From Paraburkholderia sp. BCC1885 (GTDB lineage Bacteria > Pseudomonadota > Gammaproteobacteria > Burkholderiales > Burkholderiaceae), in assembly GCF_900996235.1 (NCBI RefSeq), contig NZ_CAAJGM010000111.1, forward strand, positions 1 through 64,000: 64,000 nt of DNA, given 5' to 3'. A program made the position numbers and the translations under genes. The notes beneath the pieces are model-generated. The model was not told the origin of the DNA and did not search any database. It saw only the letters and a list, made by a program, of their open reading frames with translations. The stretch's first letter is position 1; the number at the start of each line of letters is the position of its first letter. Positions 7,172 through 16,256 of the stretch are shown in pieces.

Positions 7172-8543
7172 TACCGGCACGTTCTCCGGCACGTTTTCCA
7201 TCAGCCGCCGCATCTCCATTGGGTTGTTCGCGGCGCAGGCGATCATTGCGTTAGCGTCCGGCTTCGTGATGTTCGCCTATCTGCTGCGCTGGCATCTCGC
7301 GGGGCATCTGCTGCAAAACAGCGCCATCGACACCATCGCGGCCGCGGTGATCCGCGCTGGCGACGGCCAGCTTCATGGCATCGACACACCCGGCATCGTG
7401 CGCCTGAAACGCGCGGCGCCGGATCTGTGGTTCGTGATCCAGGACGGCAAGGGGCATCTCCTGAAGTATGGGCAGGTGACGCCCGCCTGCGTCTCGGTGG
7501 TGGAACTGGCGCCGCAGATCCTTGCCGCGGACGTGACGGATCCGCGCGAAGAGCACAACCTGTCGTGCCATATCGATACCGTTAAAACGCCCGCCGGCGC
7601 CTTGCACGTCGCATTCGGCGGCGGGCCACTGGAGCCGAGCTGGAAGCGGGTAGGGCTCGCCGTGATCGATTACCTCGAACTGCCGTTTTTCGTGCCTTTG
7701 CTGATCGCCAACTTTATTCTGATTCCGATCGTGGTCGGCGGGGCGCATCGCAAGCTGAAGCGGATCGCGTCGCTCGCGCAGCATATCGACATCGACCGGC
7801 CCGGCTTGCGCATGCCCGCCGACGATCTGCCGCGCGAAGTCGCGCCCATTGTGACCGCCTTCAATGCGGCGCTGGAGCGGCTGGACGGCGGCAGGCGTCA
7901 GCAGGAACGGTTCATCGCCAATGCCGCGCATGAATTGCGCACGCCGATTGCCATTATTCGCGCAAGGCTCGACAGTCTGGATACCGGCCCCGTCAAGGCC
8001 AAACTGGAACAGGATGTGGAACGGCTCGGCAATCTGGGCGATCAGTTGCTGGACCTGCAGCGCCTCAAAAGCGTCGACCTGAACATGGCGCCCGTCGATC
8101 TGGTCGAACTGGCCGCCGAGACGCTCGCGGAGCTGGCGCCGCTTGCCATCTCGGCAGGGCATAAGCTCGAACTCGTGTCGCACGAGGAGCGCCTCGACGT
8201 GCTGGGCGACGTCACGCCGCTCAAGCGCGTCATCATCAATCTGATGCAAAACGCGATGCAGCACGGCGGCGAGGCGGTCTCGGTGACGGTCAAGGTCTAC
8301 GCGGATGCGGCCAACGCGGTGCTCGAAGTGATCGACAACGGACCGGGCATCCCGCACGGTTTCCGCGAGCGGATCTTCGAATCGTTCTCCCGGTACGCGC
8401 GCACGACTTCCGGCGCGGGGCTCGGCTTGAGTCTGGTGAGAGAAATCGTCGTGCTACACGGCGGCGACGTCAGCATCTTCGACCCGGGGCAAACGGGCGC
8501 CGCGGTACGTGTCAGGATTCCCAGGCGCATGCAACCTCTCTGA
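7164..8543 (+). CDS. Sensor histidine kinase
   Basis: A 459-residue membrane kinase with a first membrane helix near residues 20-42, a periplasmic sensing loop of about 130 residues, a second helix around 175-195 and a HAMP-like linker. The H-box is NAAHELRTPIA with phospho-acceptor His256. N-box (NLMQNAMQHGG), G1 (DNGPGIP) and G2 (GAGLGLSLV) mark the ATPase domain. It is co-translated with the upstream response regulator and presumably tunes the MipA/OmpV gene. The stimulus is unknown. Confidence 0.92.
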   Translation: MRNTGTFSGTFSISRRISIGLFAAQAIIALASGFVMFAYLLRWHLAGHLLQNSAIDTIAAAVIRAGDGQLHGIDTPGIVRLKRAAPDLWFVIQDGKGHLLKYGQVTPACVSVVELAPQILAADVTDPREEHNLSCHIDTVKTPAGALHVAFGGGPLEPSWKRVGLAVIDYLELPFFVPLLIANFILIPIVVGGAHRKLKRIASLAQHIDIDRPGLRMPADDLPREVAPIVTAFNAALERLDGGRRQQERFIANAAHELRTPIAIIRARLDSLDTGPVKAKLEQDVERLGNLGDQLLDLQRLKSVDLNMAPVDLVELAAETLAELAPLAISAGHKLELVSHEERLDVLGDVTPLKRVIINLMQNAMQHGGEAVSVTVKVYADAANAVLEVIDNGPGIPHGFRERIFESFSRYARTTSGAGLGLSLVREIVVLHGGDVSIFDPGQTGAAVRVRIPRRMQPL

Positions 8544-8564
8544 GGCACCCATCCGTGCCGTTTT
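8544..8564 (+). terminator. Possible weak terminator after the kinase gene
   Basis: A GGCAC/GTGCC stem with a 6-base loop is followed by GTTTT directly after the stop codon. The stem is short, so the call is weak. Confidence 0.35.
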
Positions 8565-8750
8565 AGCCGTGTTTCTGGTTCCAGGTCGGCTCACCGCGAG
8601 GTTGAGACGATCGGGCATCTTTGTGAGTGCCACAGGCATCGGCGGCCGCCGCCCGGCCGCCTAGAATTTACTCACAGTGATTCGCAACGCCTCGCAGCTT
8701 TCCGGGCGCAACCGAAGCGGATACCAAACCAGATAACAGAGGCTCTCATC

Positions 8751-10142
8751 ATGTCGAACGTTGAACATTACGAATACGTCTTCCTCGGCGGAGGAAAGGG
8801 CGGCAAGACCCTGGCCATGGAATTGGCCCAGGCGGGCAAGCGCGTGGCGCTGATCGAACGCGGCATGATTGGCGGCTCATGTATCAATGTGGCCTGTATC
8901 CCAACCAAGACCCTGATCCAGAATGCCCGCGTGGCGCACGTGCGTCACGCGCAATCGGGCGACAGCACAGGCGAGGGCCCGCGCACCGATATGGCGCAAG
9001 TCGTTCGCAACGTGCGTTCCGTGGTGAACGGCATGGTGGACATCAACCTCAAGGCATTTCTGGCCTCGGGGATGAATCTCGTGATGGGCACCGGCCACTT
9101 CATCGCGCCGCGCACGCTTCAGGTGCAACTGAACGACGGCGGCACACGAGTGATCGAAGGCGAGCACGTCTTCATCAATACCGGCACGACGGCGGCGGTT
9201 CCGGATGTCCCCGGTCTGCGCGATGCGCAACCGCTCACCCATGTGGAAGCGCTGCAACTGGAGACCCTGCCGGAGCACGTGATCGTGATTGGCGGCGGCT
9301 ATATCGGTCTGGAAATGGCCCAGGCCTACCGGCGTCTTGGCAGCAAGGTGACGGTGATCCAGGAGGCGCCGCGCGTGGCGATGCGTGAGGACGAAGACGT
9401 CGCCGAAGCGATCGAAGCGGCCTTGGCCGAAGAAGGCATCGACGTGCGCACCGGCGTGAAGCCGGTGAAGGTGACGGGTCGCTCGGGCGAGGGTGTCACG
9501 GTGGAACTGAACAACGGCGCCCAGGTTTCGGGCAGCCATGTGCTGGTCGCAGCAGGGCGCACGCCGGTCACACATGGGTTGGGACTGGATGCGGCTGGCG
9601 TCGAACGGGATGCGCGCGGTTTCATCAAGGTCGACGAACGGCTCGCGACGAGCGCCGCCAACACCTGGGCGATCGGCGAAGTGGCCGGCTCGCCGATGTT
9701 CACGCACGCATCCTTCGACGACTATCGTGTGCTGAAATCGCAACTGGCCGGCGGCAATCGCACGACGGCGGATCGCATTGTTCCGTACGCCTTGTTCATC
9801 GAACCGGAGCTCGGCCGCATTGGACTCAACGAAACCGACGCCAAAGCGCGCGGCATCGCCGTGCGTGTCGCAAAGATCCCGATGGCGATGGTGCCGCGCG
9901 CCCGCACCAATGGCGCCACTAAGGGCTTCATGAAGGTTTTGGTGGACGCGCACTCCGACCAGATTCTCGGCTTCACGATGCTCGGAACCAATGCCGGCGA
10001 CGTGGTGACCGCGGTGCAGATGGCTATGCTCGGCAAGCTGCCGTACACGGCGGTGCGCGACGCGATCATTGCGCATCCGCTGATTTCCGAAGGACTGAAC
10101 ATCCTGCTCGCCAAAGTGCCGCCGCGTGTAGACAACCTGTGA
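8751..10142 (+). CDS. RclA-like FAD-dependent pyridine nucleotide-disulfide oxidoreductase
   Basis: A 463-residue flavoprotein of the mercuric reductase/RclA group. An N-terminal FAD-binding GGGKGGKT motif (residues 13-20) is followed by the redox pair Cys44 and Cys49 in GGSCINVACIPTK, a second nucleotide-binding GGGYIGLEMA and a C-terminal dimerisation domain with AHPLISE. Pattern and length fit E. coli RclA, a copper-dependent oxidoreductase protecting against hypochlorous acid. No Hg-binding N-terminal domain or C-terminal Cys pair is present, so mercuric reductase is unlikely. The stop overlaps a tiny membrane protein gene. Confidence 0.8.
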   Translation: MSNVEHYEYVFLGGGKGGKTLAMELAQAGKRVALIERGMIGGSCINVACIPTKTLIQNARVAHVRHAQSGDSTGEGPRTDMAQVVRNVRSVVNGMVDINLKAFLASGMNLVMGTGHFIAPRTLQVQLNDGGTRVIEGEHVFINTGTTAAVPDVPGLRDAQPLTHVEALQLETLPEHVIVIGGGYIGLEMAQAYRRLGSKVTVIQEAPRVAMREDEDVAEAIEAALAEEGIDVRTGVKPVKVTGRSGEGVTVELNNGAQVSGSHVLVAAGRTPVTHGLGLDAAGVERDARGFIKVDERLATSAANTWAIGEVAGSPMFTHASFDDYRVLKSQLAGGNRTTADRIVPYALFIEPELGRIGLNETDAKARGIAVRVAKIPMAMVPRARTNGATKGFMKVLVDAHSDQILGFTMLGTNAGDVVTAVQMAMLGKLPYTAVRDAIIAHPLISEGLNILLAKVPPRVDNL

Positions 10143-10306
10143 CGATTGGGTTGTCGGGTTTGCCGGTTGAACTTGCAAGCCTGCATGTTCATCCGGCGCT
10201 GCATATTCTTGCGTTGCTGTTATTTGTGCTGCTTAACGTCGCGATATTGGGGATTTTCGTCGCGATGTTAAGCGTTTTGGCGCTTGGCAAGCCGTTTATG
10301 AAATAA
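10139..10306 (+). CDS. Small coupled membrane protein
   Basis: A 55-residue product read from a GTG that overlaps the stop of the flavoprotein gene (GTGA), implying translational coupling. It is almost entirely one or two membrane helices (LHILALLLFVLLNVAILGIFVAMLSVLAL as a hydrophobic stretch) ending in KPFMK. It could anchor or modulate the RclA-like enzyme. It is not recognised. Confidence 0.5.
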   Translation: MTIGLSGLPVELASLHVHPALHILALLLFVLLNVAILGIFVAMLSVLALGKPFMK

Positions 10307-10330
10307 ATGCCGTCAGCGATAAGGCCGCAA

Positions 10331-11716
10331 TTACAGCGCAGCTGCCGCGTGACGCAGCGCGGTGCGCAGGCCTTCTTCGACTACCGGATGATAGAAAGGC
10401 ATCGCCAGCATGGCATCCACCGTCAGTTTCATTTGCAAGGCCCAGGCCAACAGGTGGGCAATATGCTCGGCGTCCGGGCCGATCCATTCAGCGCCTAAAA
10501 ACTGACGGCTCGTTTTATCCACATAGACGTGCATCAGGCCGCGATTTTTCAGCATCACGCGACTGCGCCCCTGATCTTCGAAGCTGACTTCGCCAGTCAC
10601 GAACGTGCCGGGTTGCAGATCGACGTGGCGGGCGCCGACCATCGCAATGCCCGGATCGGAGAACAGCACGGCGATCGGCGCGCGGCGTACCAGCGGCGTG
10701 ATAGCAGGGAAGCGGGCGGCGTTGGTCCCGGCGGCGCGGCCTTCGTCGGCGGCTTCATGCAGGAGCGGCAACACGCCGTTGGCGTCGCCGGCAATGAAAA
10801 CCGGGTGATGGCCCGCCTGCAGCGTGAGCGGGTCGTAGACAGGGGCGCCCTGGCTATCGAGCGCGAGAGACGTGTTGTGCAGCGCGAGGCGGTCGAAATT
10901 CGGCTTGCGGCCGGCCGTGACGAGCACGTAATCGAACGTGTCTTCGACCAGCGCGCCGCTGCCGGTGCGAAAACGGATCTGCACCTCGTCGCCGACGCGC
11001 GCTACCGCTTCGACCTGCGCCTGCGACTCGAAGCGGAACGAGTCCTGGAAGGTCCGTTCGGCGTAGGCCTTGATGGCCGGGTCCGTCAACGGACCCACCC
11101 GGCCGCGTGCGCCGATTACGGTCACCTCCACGCCCAGATGGGCAAGCGCCTGCCCCAGTTCCAGCCCGATCACACCGGCGCCCACGACTGCAATCTTGCG
11201 CGGCAGATCTGACCATTCGAACACGTCGTCATTGACGATGGCGCGATCGCCCAGCGCGCGATACAGATCCGGCACCACCGGCGACGAGCCGGTCGCAATC
11301 ACCACGCTGCGCGCCCGCACGCGCGTATGGTCGCCGACCTGCAGCAGGTTATCGTCGATGAAGCGGGCGTAGCCGCTCAGCTTGTCGTCAGCGGGAATCG
11401 CGTCCACGCTATCGAGCACGAAACCCACCAGGCGGTCACGTTCGCTCTTCACGCGCTGCATGACGTCACGGCCGTCGATGCGGATCGCGCCGTCGACATG
11501 TACGCCAAACGGCGCGCTATGCCGGACGGCATGAGCGGCTTCGGCTGCCGCGATCAACAGCTTCGACGGCATACAGCCGACCCGCGCGCAGGTCGTGCCG
11601 TGCGGTCCGCCTTCGATCAGGATGGCAGAAGCACCTGCCGCTTTGGCCGCACGATAGGCGGGAAGGCCGGCGCTGCCGGCGCCAATAATGGCTACATCGG
11701 TCTGGACTGTTTTCAT
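10331..11716 (-). CDS. Dihydrolipoamide dehydrogenase-like flavoprotein
   Basis: A 461-residue class I disulfide oxidoreductase with FAD motif IIGAGSAG, redox-active Cys43 and Cys48 in TTCARVGCMPSK, NAD-binding VVGAGVIGLELGQ and C-terminal FYHPVVEEGL. It is monocistronic and convergent with the RclA-like pair, far from any 2-oxoacid dehydrogenase genes, so it is not the obvious E3 subunit of a complex. It is divergent from an AraC-type regulator starting 173 bp away, which may regulate it. Confidence 0.85.
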   Translation of the reverse strand: MKTVQTDVAIIGAGSAGLPAYRAAKAAGASAILIEGGPHGTTCARVGCMPSKLLIAAAEAAHAVRHSAPFGVHVDGAIRIDGRDVMQRVKSERDRLVGFVLDSVDAIPADDKLSGYARFIDDNLLQVGDHTRVRARSVVIATGSSPVVPDLYRALGDRAIVNDDVFEWSDLPRKIAVVGAGVIGLELGQALAHLGVEVTVIGARGRVGPLTDPAIKAYAERTFQDSFRFESQAQVEAVARVGDEVQIRFRTGSGALVEDTFDYVLVTAGRKPNFDRLALHNTSLALDSQGAPVYDPLTLQAGHHPVFIAGDANGVLPLLHEAADEGRAAGTNAARFPAITPLVRRAPIAVLFSDPGIAMVGARHVDLQPGTFVTGEVSFEDQGRSRVMLKNRGLMHVYVDKTSRQFLGAEWIGPDAEHIAHLLAWALQMKLTVDAMLAMPFYHPVVEEGLRTALRHAAAAL

Positions 11717-11889
11717 GAGTGCCTCGAAACCGGAGTGCGTTGAGGGGAAGCGGTCGCGAATTCGTGGCGAGGGTGGCTCGGTTAGAATCGGGCTGCTTCA
11801 ATGATTGCAAAAGACCTGTTTGCACTTCAGGCGGATACCTGCCCGGTGCTAATCCTCAAACGACGCAAGAATCTGCTCAAGCGGCTCAT

Positions 11890-12858
11890 ATGGATCTGCT
11901 CAGTCGGGTGCTCTCCCTCATTCCGGTCAGCGGCCGGCTCGACGTGCGCTGCCATTTCGGCGCGCCTTGGGCCATCGCGCAGGGCAATGCGGCCGTGCGG
12001 GAGATTCCTTATCACGTGCTGGTGTCGGGCGAGGCGGTGCTGGAATATGGGAGCGGTCCGTCCGAGCCGTTGAGGGTGGGTGACATCATCCTGTTTCCGG
12101 CCGGCGGCGCGCATCGGATTCACGACGGCAGCGGACGTCCCCCGGCGCCGCTGGTCGAGCGGAAAAACGTCTCGCTGATGGTGGCAGAAAACGACGCTAC
12201 GGGCGCGACGGCCGACATTCTGTGCGGCCGGTTTCTGATCGGCGCGGTGCCCGACCGGCTGCTGCGCGAGCATTTGCCCGGGCGTCTCGTGGTGCGCAGC
12301 GCGGAGATTGCCGGCGCCGCGACGAACGGCAAGGGCGCGGCACCCGGCACGCTGGCCGACACACGATTCGCGCGGCTGATCGAACTGATGCGCGAGGAAG
12401 CGGTGGACGAAGGGCCGGGCAGCGAGGCGTTGATCGGCCATCTATCGGCCGCGCTGTTTGCCTTGACGCTGCGCTTTGCCAGCGGCGGCGCGGAACCGCC
12501 GCATGGCTTGCTGGCGCTCGCGGCGCGGCCACGCCTGCAACCGGCGGTCGCGGTCATGTTCGACGCGCCGGAAAAGCCGTGGACGCTCGACCAGTTGGCG
12601 ACGCTATGCAATATGTCGCGAGCCACCTTCGTGCGGCAGTTTCAGGACGTGATCGGCCGCTCCGCCACCGACATGCTCACCGACATCCGCATGACTCTCG
12701 CGGGCCGCAAGCTGATCGAGTCGAATCTGGCCATTGCCGAGATCGGCGAGACGGTGGGGTATCAGTCGAACGCGGCATTCCAGCGTATTTTCAAGCGGCT
12801 GATCGGCGTGACGCCGGCACGTTACCGGACGCTGGGCGGTAACGTCGAAGCAGCGTAG
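11890..12858 (+). CDS. AraC-family regulator with cupin sensor domain
   Basis: A 322-residue activator. The first 180 residues form a cupin-type ligand pocket (PYHVLVSGEAVLEYG..., DIILFPAGGAHRIHDGSG). The last 100 residues hold two helix-turn-helices (LDQLATLCNMSRATFVRQFQ; IAEIGETVGYQSNAAFQRIFKRLIGVTPARYR). The ATG at 11890 (MDLLSRVLSLI) is the usual start for this family. It is divergent from the flavoprotein gene at 10331-11716, a likely target. Confidence 0.9.
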   Translation: MDLLSRVLSLIPVSGRLDVRCHFGAPWAIAQGNAAVREIPYHVLVSGEAVLEYGSGPSEPLRVGDIILFPAGGAHRIHDGSGRPPAPLVERKNVSLMVAENDATGATADILCGRFLIGAVPDRLLREHLPGRLVVRSAEIAGAATNGKGAAPGTLADTRFARLIELMREEAVDEGPGSEALIGHLSAALFALTLRFASGGAEPPHGLLALAARPRLQPAVAVMFDAPEKPWTLDQLATLCNMSRATFVRQFQDVIGRSATDMLTDIRMTLAGRKLIESNLAIAEIGETVGYQSNAAFQRIFKRLIGVTPARYRTLGGNVEAA

Positions 12859-12927
12859 GGCGCTGCTACGCAGTCCTGATTACTGCAGTTGGTGGTGCGA
12901 TTGCCGCGTCGGCCGGCAATGCAGGTT

Positions 12928-13365
12928 TCAACTGACGGATCGAGTGGCTTTTTGCCGGCAGTCGGAACACTCACCGAATATCACTACGGATGCAGCAGCG
13001 TAAGTGAAGTCCTGTTCAACGGCTATGGACTGACATGCGGCCTTCAAGGTCGAATCGTAAGCATCACGAACGACTCCGCAACGGTTGCAGACGAGATGAT
13101 AGTGAGGCTCGCCGCGATTCAATTCATAGATCACGCGTGAATTGCCCAGCGAAGCGCTGGTGATCAACGCCGCATCGAGCAGATACGTCAAACTGCGATA
13201 AACACTCGCCAGACTGAGGGAGCCGGTATTGGCGGCGAGCCTGCGGTAGATTTGATCCGCGGAAAAATGCTCGTGCGGATGGTCGCGGAACAGTGTGAGT
13301 ACGGCGACTCGATTGGGTGTCGCGCGGATTCCCGCTTGCGACAGCTCGGCATGGACTGTTGTCAT
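12928..13365 (-). CDS. Fur-family transcriptional regulator
   Basis: A 145-residue metalloregulator. The N-terminal winged helix reads GIRATPNRVAVLTLFRDHPHEHFSADQIYRRL..ASVYRSLTYLLDAALI. The C-terminal half has PHYHLVCNRCG and GECSDCR, giving the two CxxC pairs of the structural zinc site, with histidines for the regulatory metal. The ATG at 13365 places the start at the normal Fur position. The length matches Fur rather than Zur. Which metal or peroxide it senses cannot be told. Confidence 0.9.
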   Translation of the reverse strand: MTTVHAELSQAGIRATPNRVAVLTLFRDHPHEHFSADQIYRRLAANTGSLSLASVYRSLTYLLDAALITSASLGNSRVIYELNRGEPHYHLVCNRCGVVRDAYDSTLKAACQSIAVEQDFTYAAASVVIFGECSDCRQKATRSVS

Positions 13366-13712
13366 CTCAGGGCGTGGAAACGTTCGGGCGTATCCTGCGC
13401 TATGGATGCTTAAGGGTTGCTTAAGGGGCGCGGGAGTTTCTGTTGGCGCCGAGAGTCCGCCGCAGACAATGTATGGGCGCATGTCGCAATGGCTGACGGG
13501 TGTTTCCGACCACTTCACGCCGCAGCACACGCAACCTATCCGACGAAAAAATATCGAGCGCGACTTCGCAACGTCAGGTTACCGAAAGCAAATGCCGTAG
13601 CGGCAAGCAGACTCGCGAAGATATCCTTAGACTGATTACTCGCGCGGCAATCGGATGCCGTTGCTTTCTGCTGGGGCGCCAGTGTCCCGCGATCTCGCAT
13701 GGGAGCCATTCG
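13366..13712. promoter_or_regulatory. Divergent intergenic region between fur-like and oxidoreductase genes
   Basis: No credible gene is seen here. It should hold both promoters. A tandem repeat TGCTTAAGGG at 13407-13416 and 13418-13427 (11-bp period, each containing the palindrome CTTAAG) lies 42-62 bp upstream of the Fur-family start and could be a protein-binding site. Confidence 0.4.
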
Positions 13713-14723
13713 ATGAAGGTGTATCGCTTTGATCAAGCCGGCAGTCTCGACCATCTGACGCTTCACGACGAGCCCACACCCGAGCCGCAGCGCGGCGAGG
13801 TGCTGATTCGGGTGCGTGCCTCGTCGCTCAACTATCGCGACATCGCCATGGTCCATGGCAACTACGTAGGTACACAGAAAGCCGGCCTGATTCCGCTCAG
13901 CGACGCGGCCGGCGAAATTGTCGCCGTTGGAGACGAGGTCACTGACTTCAAGGTTGGCGACCGGGTCATCAATACGTTCCATGCTCGCTGGTACGGCGGC
14001 AATCCGCCTGTCACACTAGGCTCGGAGAGCTACGGGTCGCACCGCGACGGCTGGCTGACCGAATACAAGGTTGTCAGCCAGGAAGCGGTAGTGGCAGCTC
14101 CCCCGCATCTTTCGTTCGAGGAGGCGGCAACGCTGCCTTGCGCGGCGCTGACCGCATGGACGTCGCTATCGGGATTGCGGGCGCTGCGCCCCGGACAAAC
14201 GGTGTTGACGCAGGGCAGCGGAGGCGTCTCCGTCTTCGCAGTCCAGCTCGCCAGACTGCTCGGTGCGCGCGTGATTGCGACAACCTCTTCGACGGAAAAA
14301 GCGGCACGGCTCAAGGCGCTCGGCGCCGACGAAGTCATCAATTACATCGAGACGCCGGCGTGGGGCGAGCGGGTTCGCGAGCTTACCCATGGACGTGGCG
14401 TAGATCGGGTGCTCGAGGTCGGCGGCGCAGGCACGCTCGAACAATCGATCAAGGCCGTGGCCAACCGGGGTGAAGTCGCGCTGATCGGCTTTCTTGCCTC
14501 CGGCCAGTCCGGTCTCGATTTCAACGACCTGTTTCGCAGCGGTGGCGTTTTCTACCGGATCTCGGTGGGTGACCGCTCAGGGTTGCTGGACCTGGTGCGC
14601 GCCGTCTCGTCATCCGGCCTGCGACCGGTTATCGATACCGTGTTTCCGTTCGACCGAGCCCTTGATGCGTGGCGCCACTTCGACGATCGCGCGTTCTTCG
14701 GCAAGGTCGTTATTTCTCATTGA
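13713..14723 (+). CDS. Zinc-independent MDR-family NAD(P)-dependent oxidoreductase
   Basis: A 336-residue medium-chain dehydrogenase/reductase with a GroES-like fold at the N-terminus (RASSLNYRDIAMVHGNY) and a nucleotide-binding GSGGVSVFAVQLARLLGA motif near residue 170. The lobe-loop cysteines of zinc alcohol dehydrogenases are absent, so it resembles quinone/enoyl reductase-like members. The ATG at 13713 gives the typical MKVYRF start. Substrate is unknown. Confidence 0.85.
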   Translation: MKVYRFDQAGSLDHLTLHDEPTPEPQRGEVLIRVRASSLNYRDIAMVHGNYVGTQKAGLIPLSDAAGEIVAVGDEVTDFKVGDRVINTFHARWYGGNPPVTLGSESYGSHRDGWLTEYKVVSQEAVVAAPPHLSFEEAATLPCAALTAWTSLSGLRALRPGQTVLTQGSGGVSVFAVQLARLLGARVIATTSSTEKAARLKALGADEVINYIETPAWGERVRELTHGRGVDRVLEVGGAGTLEQSIKAVANRGEVALIGFLASGQSGLDFNDLFRSGGVFYRISVGDRSGLLDLVRAVSSSGLRPVIDTVFPFDRALDAWRHFDDRAFFGKVVISH

Positions 14724-14756
14724 TGCTGGTTCTCGTGGCTTTGGACTAATATCGTT

Positions 14757-14784
14757 TTTGTTGATAATTTATATTATGTCAAAT
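14757..14784 (+). other. dif: dif-like XerCD site, left junction (attL) of the inovirus
   Basis: The 28-mer has an 11-bp XerC-like arm (TTTGTTGATAA), a 6-bp centre (TTTATA) and an 11-bp XerD arm (TTATGTCAAAT). The XerD arm differs by one base from that of E. coli dif, and four of the last five XerC-arm bases (GATAA against CATAA) match. The part from 14768 is repeated at the right end of the prophage. Confidence 0.75.
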
Positions 14785-15074
14785 TGTGGAGCAAAATCCC
14801 ACACGCGCTGAAGGCAGTCAAGACAGCCTACCGAGCGACAGCGTATCGCCCTGCAACAAGCTAAAAGTTCCAGAATCTCCTGCTTCGAGACGCCTGCCAA
14901 GAGCAGGCGTTTTTTATGCACGGCCACCTGACGATACACCTTGCGCCGACGTGCATCATGCAAGCCGCGACGCGAATTCCTGATGAACCAATACAGATTG
15001 CGAATCTCCCGCGCAATCGTCGCCAGTTCCTGCGCAGACGGGCGCACCACCTCCCAAAGCTCTAACTGCACCAT
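14769..15074 (-). CDS. Hypothetical prophage protein overlapping the attachment core
   Basis: A 101-residue basic protein (N-terminal part LELWEVVRPSAQELATIAREIRNLYWFIRNSR) whose stop codon falls inside the dif core. In the excised circle its 3' end would therefore change or overlap the antisense regulator. A plus-strand hairpin with T-run at about 14892-14917 lies within it. No family recognised; it may not be expressed. Confidence 0.45.
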   Translation of the reverse strand: MVQLELWEVVRPSAQELATIAREIRNLYWFIRNSRRGLHDARRRKVYRQVAVHKKRLLLAGVSKQEILELLACCRAIRCRSVGCLDCLQRVWDFAPQFDII

Positions 15075-15220
15075 GCCTCAGATTACCCAGCGAACGCTAC
15101 ACAAAGGGTCATAACGGCAGCACCCGGCACGAACTTGAGCAGATACCCGCTATGCATCGTTTGACGATCCCCAGCTGAGGTTTATACTGTTCATCCATAC
15201 AGCATCGATTCCTGCCTAAC

Positions 15221-15531
15221 ATGATCCTGCCCCCGTTCGATCCACCCAAGTACGACGAACTGCGCGCATGGTGGCAAAGTACCAGGCAACTGACGTTCGG
15301 CGGCTGATACTCGAAGTGCAGGCTCAGCGTTACTTCCTTTCGGAGCTACGCGACGTCGCGGACGTCTGTCGTGTCGCGACCGAGAACGAGCGCCGTCTCG
15401 CGGACCGCATACACGAAATGAACAATCTGCTGCGCCAGATCGACGCCCAGCTAAAGCGCGTCGATAAGGTGTACCGCTCGCCCCCAATCCCGCACCCCAA
15501 CGCACCGAATTTCCGCAACCGCCAGAAATAG
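15221..15531 (+). pseudogene. Small coiled-coil prophage gene, possibly frameshifted
   Basis: An ATG at 15221 opens a frame reading MILPPFDPPKYDELRAWWQSTRQLTFGG and stops at 15305-15310. A second open frame (15268-15531) carries on as TDVRRLILEVQAQRYFLSELRDVADVC and contains a helical stretch, ENERRLADRIHEMNNLLRQIDAQ. Joining the two gives one plausible 100-residue coiled-coil protein, so a one-base indel or a programmed shift near 15297 is possible. Alternatively the downstream frame alone is the gene (ATG 15268). Confidence 0.4.
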
Positions 15532-15546
15532 ACACAGCACAGCGCC

Positions 15547-16191
15547 TCAAATCGTCTGAGGCGGCATAGGCAGATAGGCCTCTGGCGGCACGCTTATAAT
15601 TTTTCGTTCAGCCCATCCCGCGTACTCTCTCCCTTTCGCAGTGATACTAATGATTTGCTCCCCCTCCAACTGAAGCAAAAAGTGTCTTTCGAGGGCGCTA
15701 AGAATCGCCCCGCGCTCGCTCGCTTGCGGGACGCGGTTCATCCAAAAGGCCTCGTAAGCGTCCATCGTCGTCCCGTTCGGAAGACCCACAAACCAATTGA
15801 TCACGCTTTGTGTTCCAGGGGCAAGAAAATAGTTCAGGTAACGGTATTCCCACATGCGAGCCGCAGCACGTTCCGCCTCAAAAATCGTCTGAAGCTGCGC
15901 GCGCTCAGGTGCAGGAATTTGCGGGTTCTCCAATGCGGCGGGCGCGGCATCGTTGACAGCAACCGGTGCAGGCACATTCTCCGCGTCTGCGGCATCCGGC
16001 ACAGCCTGCTGCGTCACCAGCTTCGCGCCGGCGATTTCGAAACTGGCTATCCGATTAACTAACGACTTAACCTCATCTCGAAATAAAACAACGGCGACTA
16101 TTGCACCAATGCCAACTATCACCGGCCATGCAAGAAAGACCTTAAGGTACTCAAGCAGCAACGCCCAATTGACGGTACACACGTGGACCAT
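15547..16191 (-). CDS. Prophage membrane protein of unknown function
   Basis: A 214-residue protein with one N-terminal membrane helix (residues 9-38, FLAWPVIVGIGAIVAVVLF), a Pro/Ala-rich linker and a soluble C-terminal domain with a winged-helix-like ending (LLQLEGEQIISITAKGREYAGW). It lies downstream of rep on the same strand. A membrane-tethered regulator or superinfection factor is possible but unproven. Confidence 0.55.
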   Translation of the reverse strand: MVHVCTVNWALLLEYLKVFLAWPVIVGIGAIVAVVLFRDEVKSLVNRIASFEIAGAKLVTQQAVPDAADAENVPAPVAVNDAAPAALENPQIPAPERAQLQTIFEAERAAARMWEYRYLNYFLAPGTQSVINWFVGLPNGTTMDAYEAFWMNRVPQASERGAILSALERHFLLQLEGEQIISITAKGREYAGWAERKIISVPPEAYLPMPPQTI

Positions 16192-16256
16192 AGTCCCCTC
16201 CCTCGCTGTCTGTCTTAAAGAATCAACTTACCATGCCCCGATTTGACAAGCTCCCC

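Noticed and set aside
7251..8357. Long open frame antisense to the histidine kinase
   Set aside because: Shadow of a well-supported kinase gene; no domain pattern.
8751..10142. Mercuric reductase assignment for the flavoprotein
   Set aside because: No N-terminal heavy-metal domain, no C-terminal vicinal cysteines and no mer genes nearby.
8877..10178. 433-codon frame antisense to the RclA-like gene
   Set aside because: His/Arg-rich shadow with no recognisable fold signature.
14892..14917. Plus-strand terminator hairpin GCCTGC/GCAGGC with T-run
   Set aside because: It lies inside a minus-strand frame and no clear plus-strand gene ends there, except possibly the circular form of the phage regulator; not listed as a separate feature.
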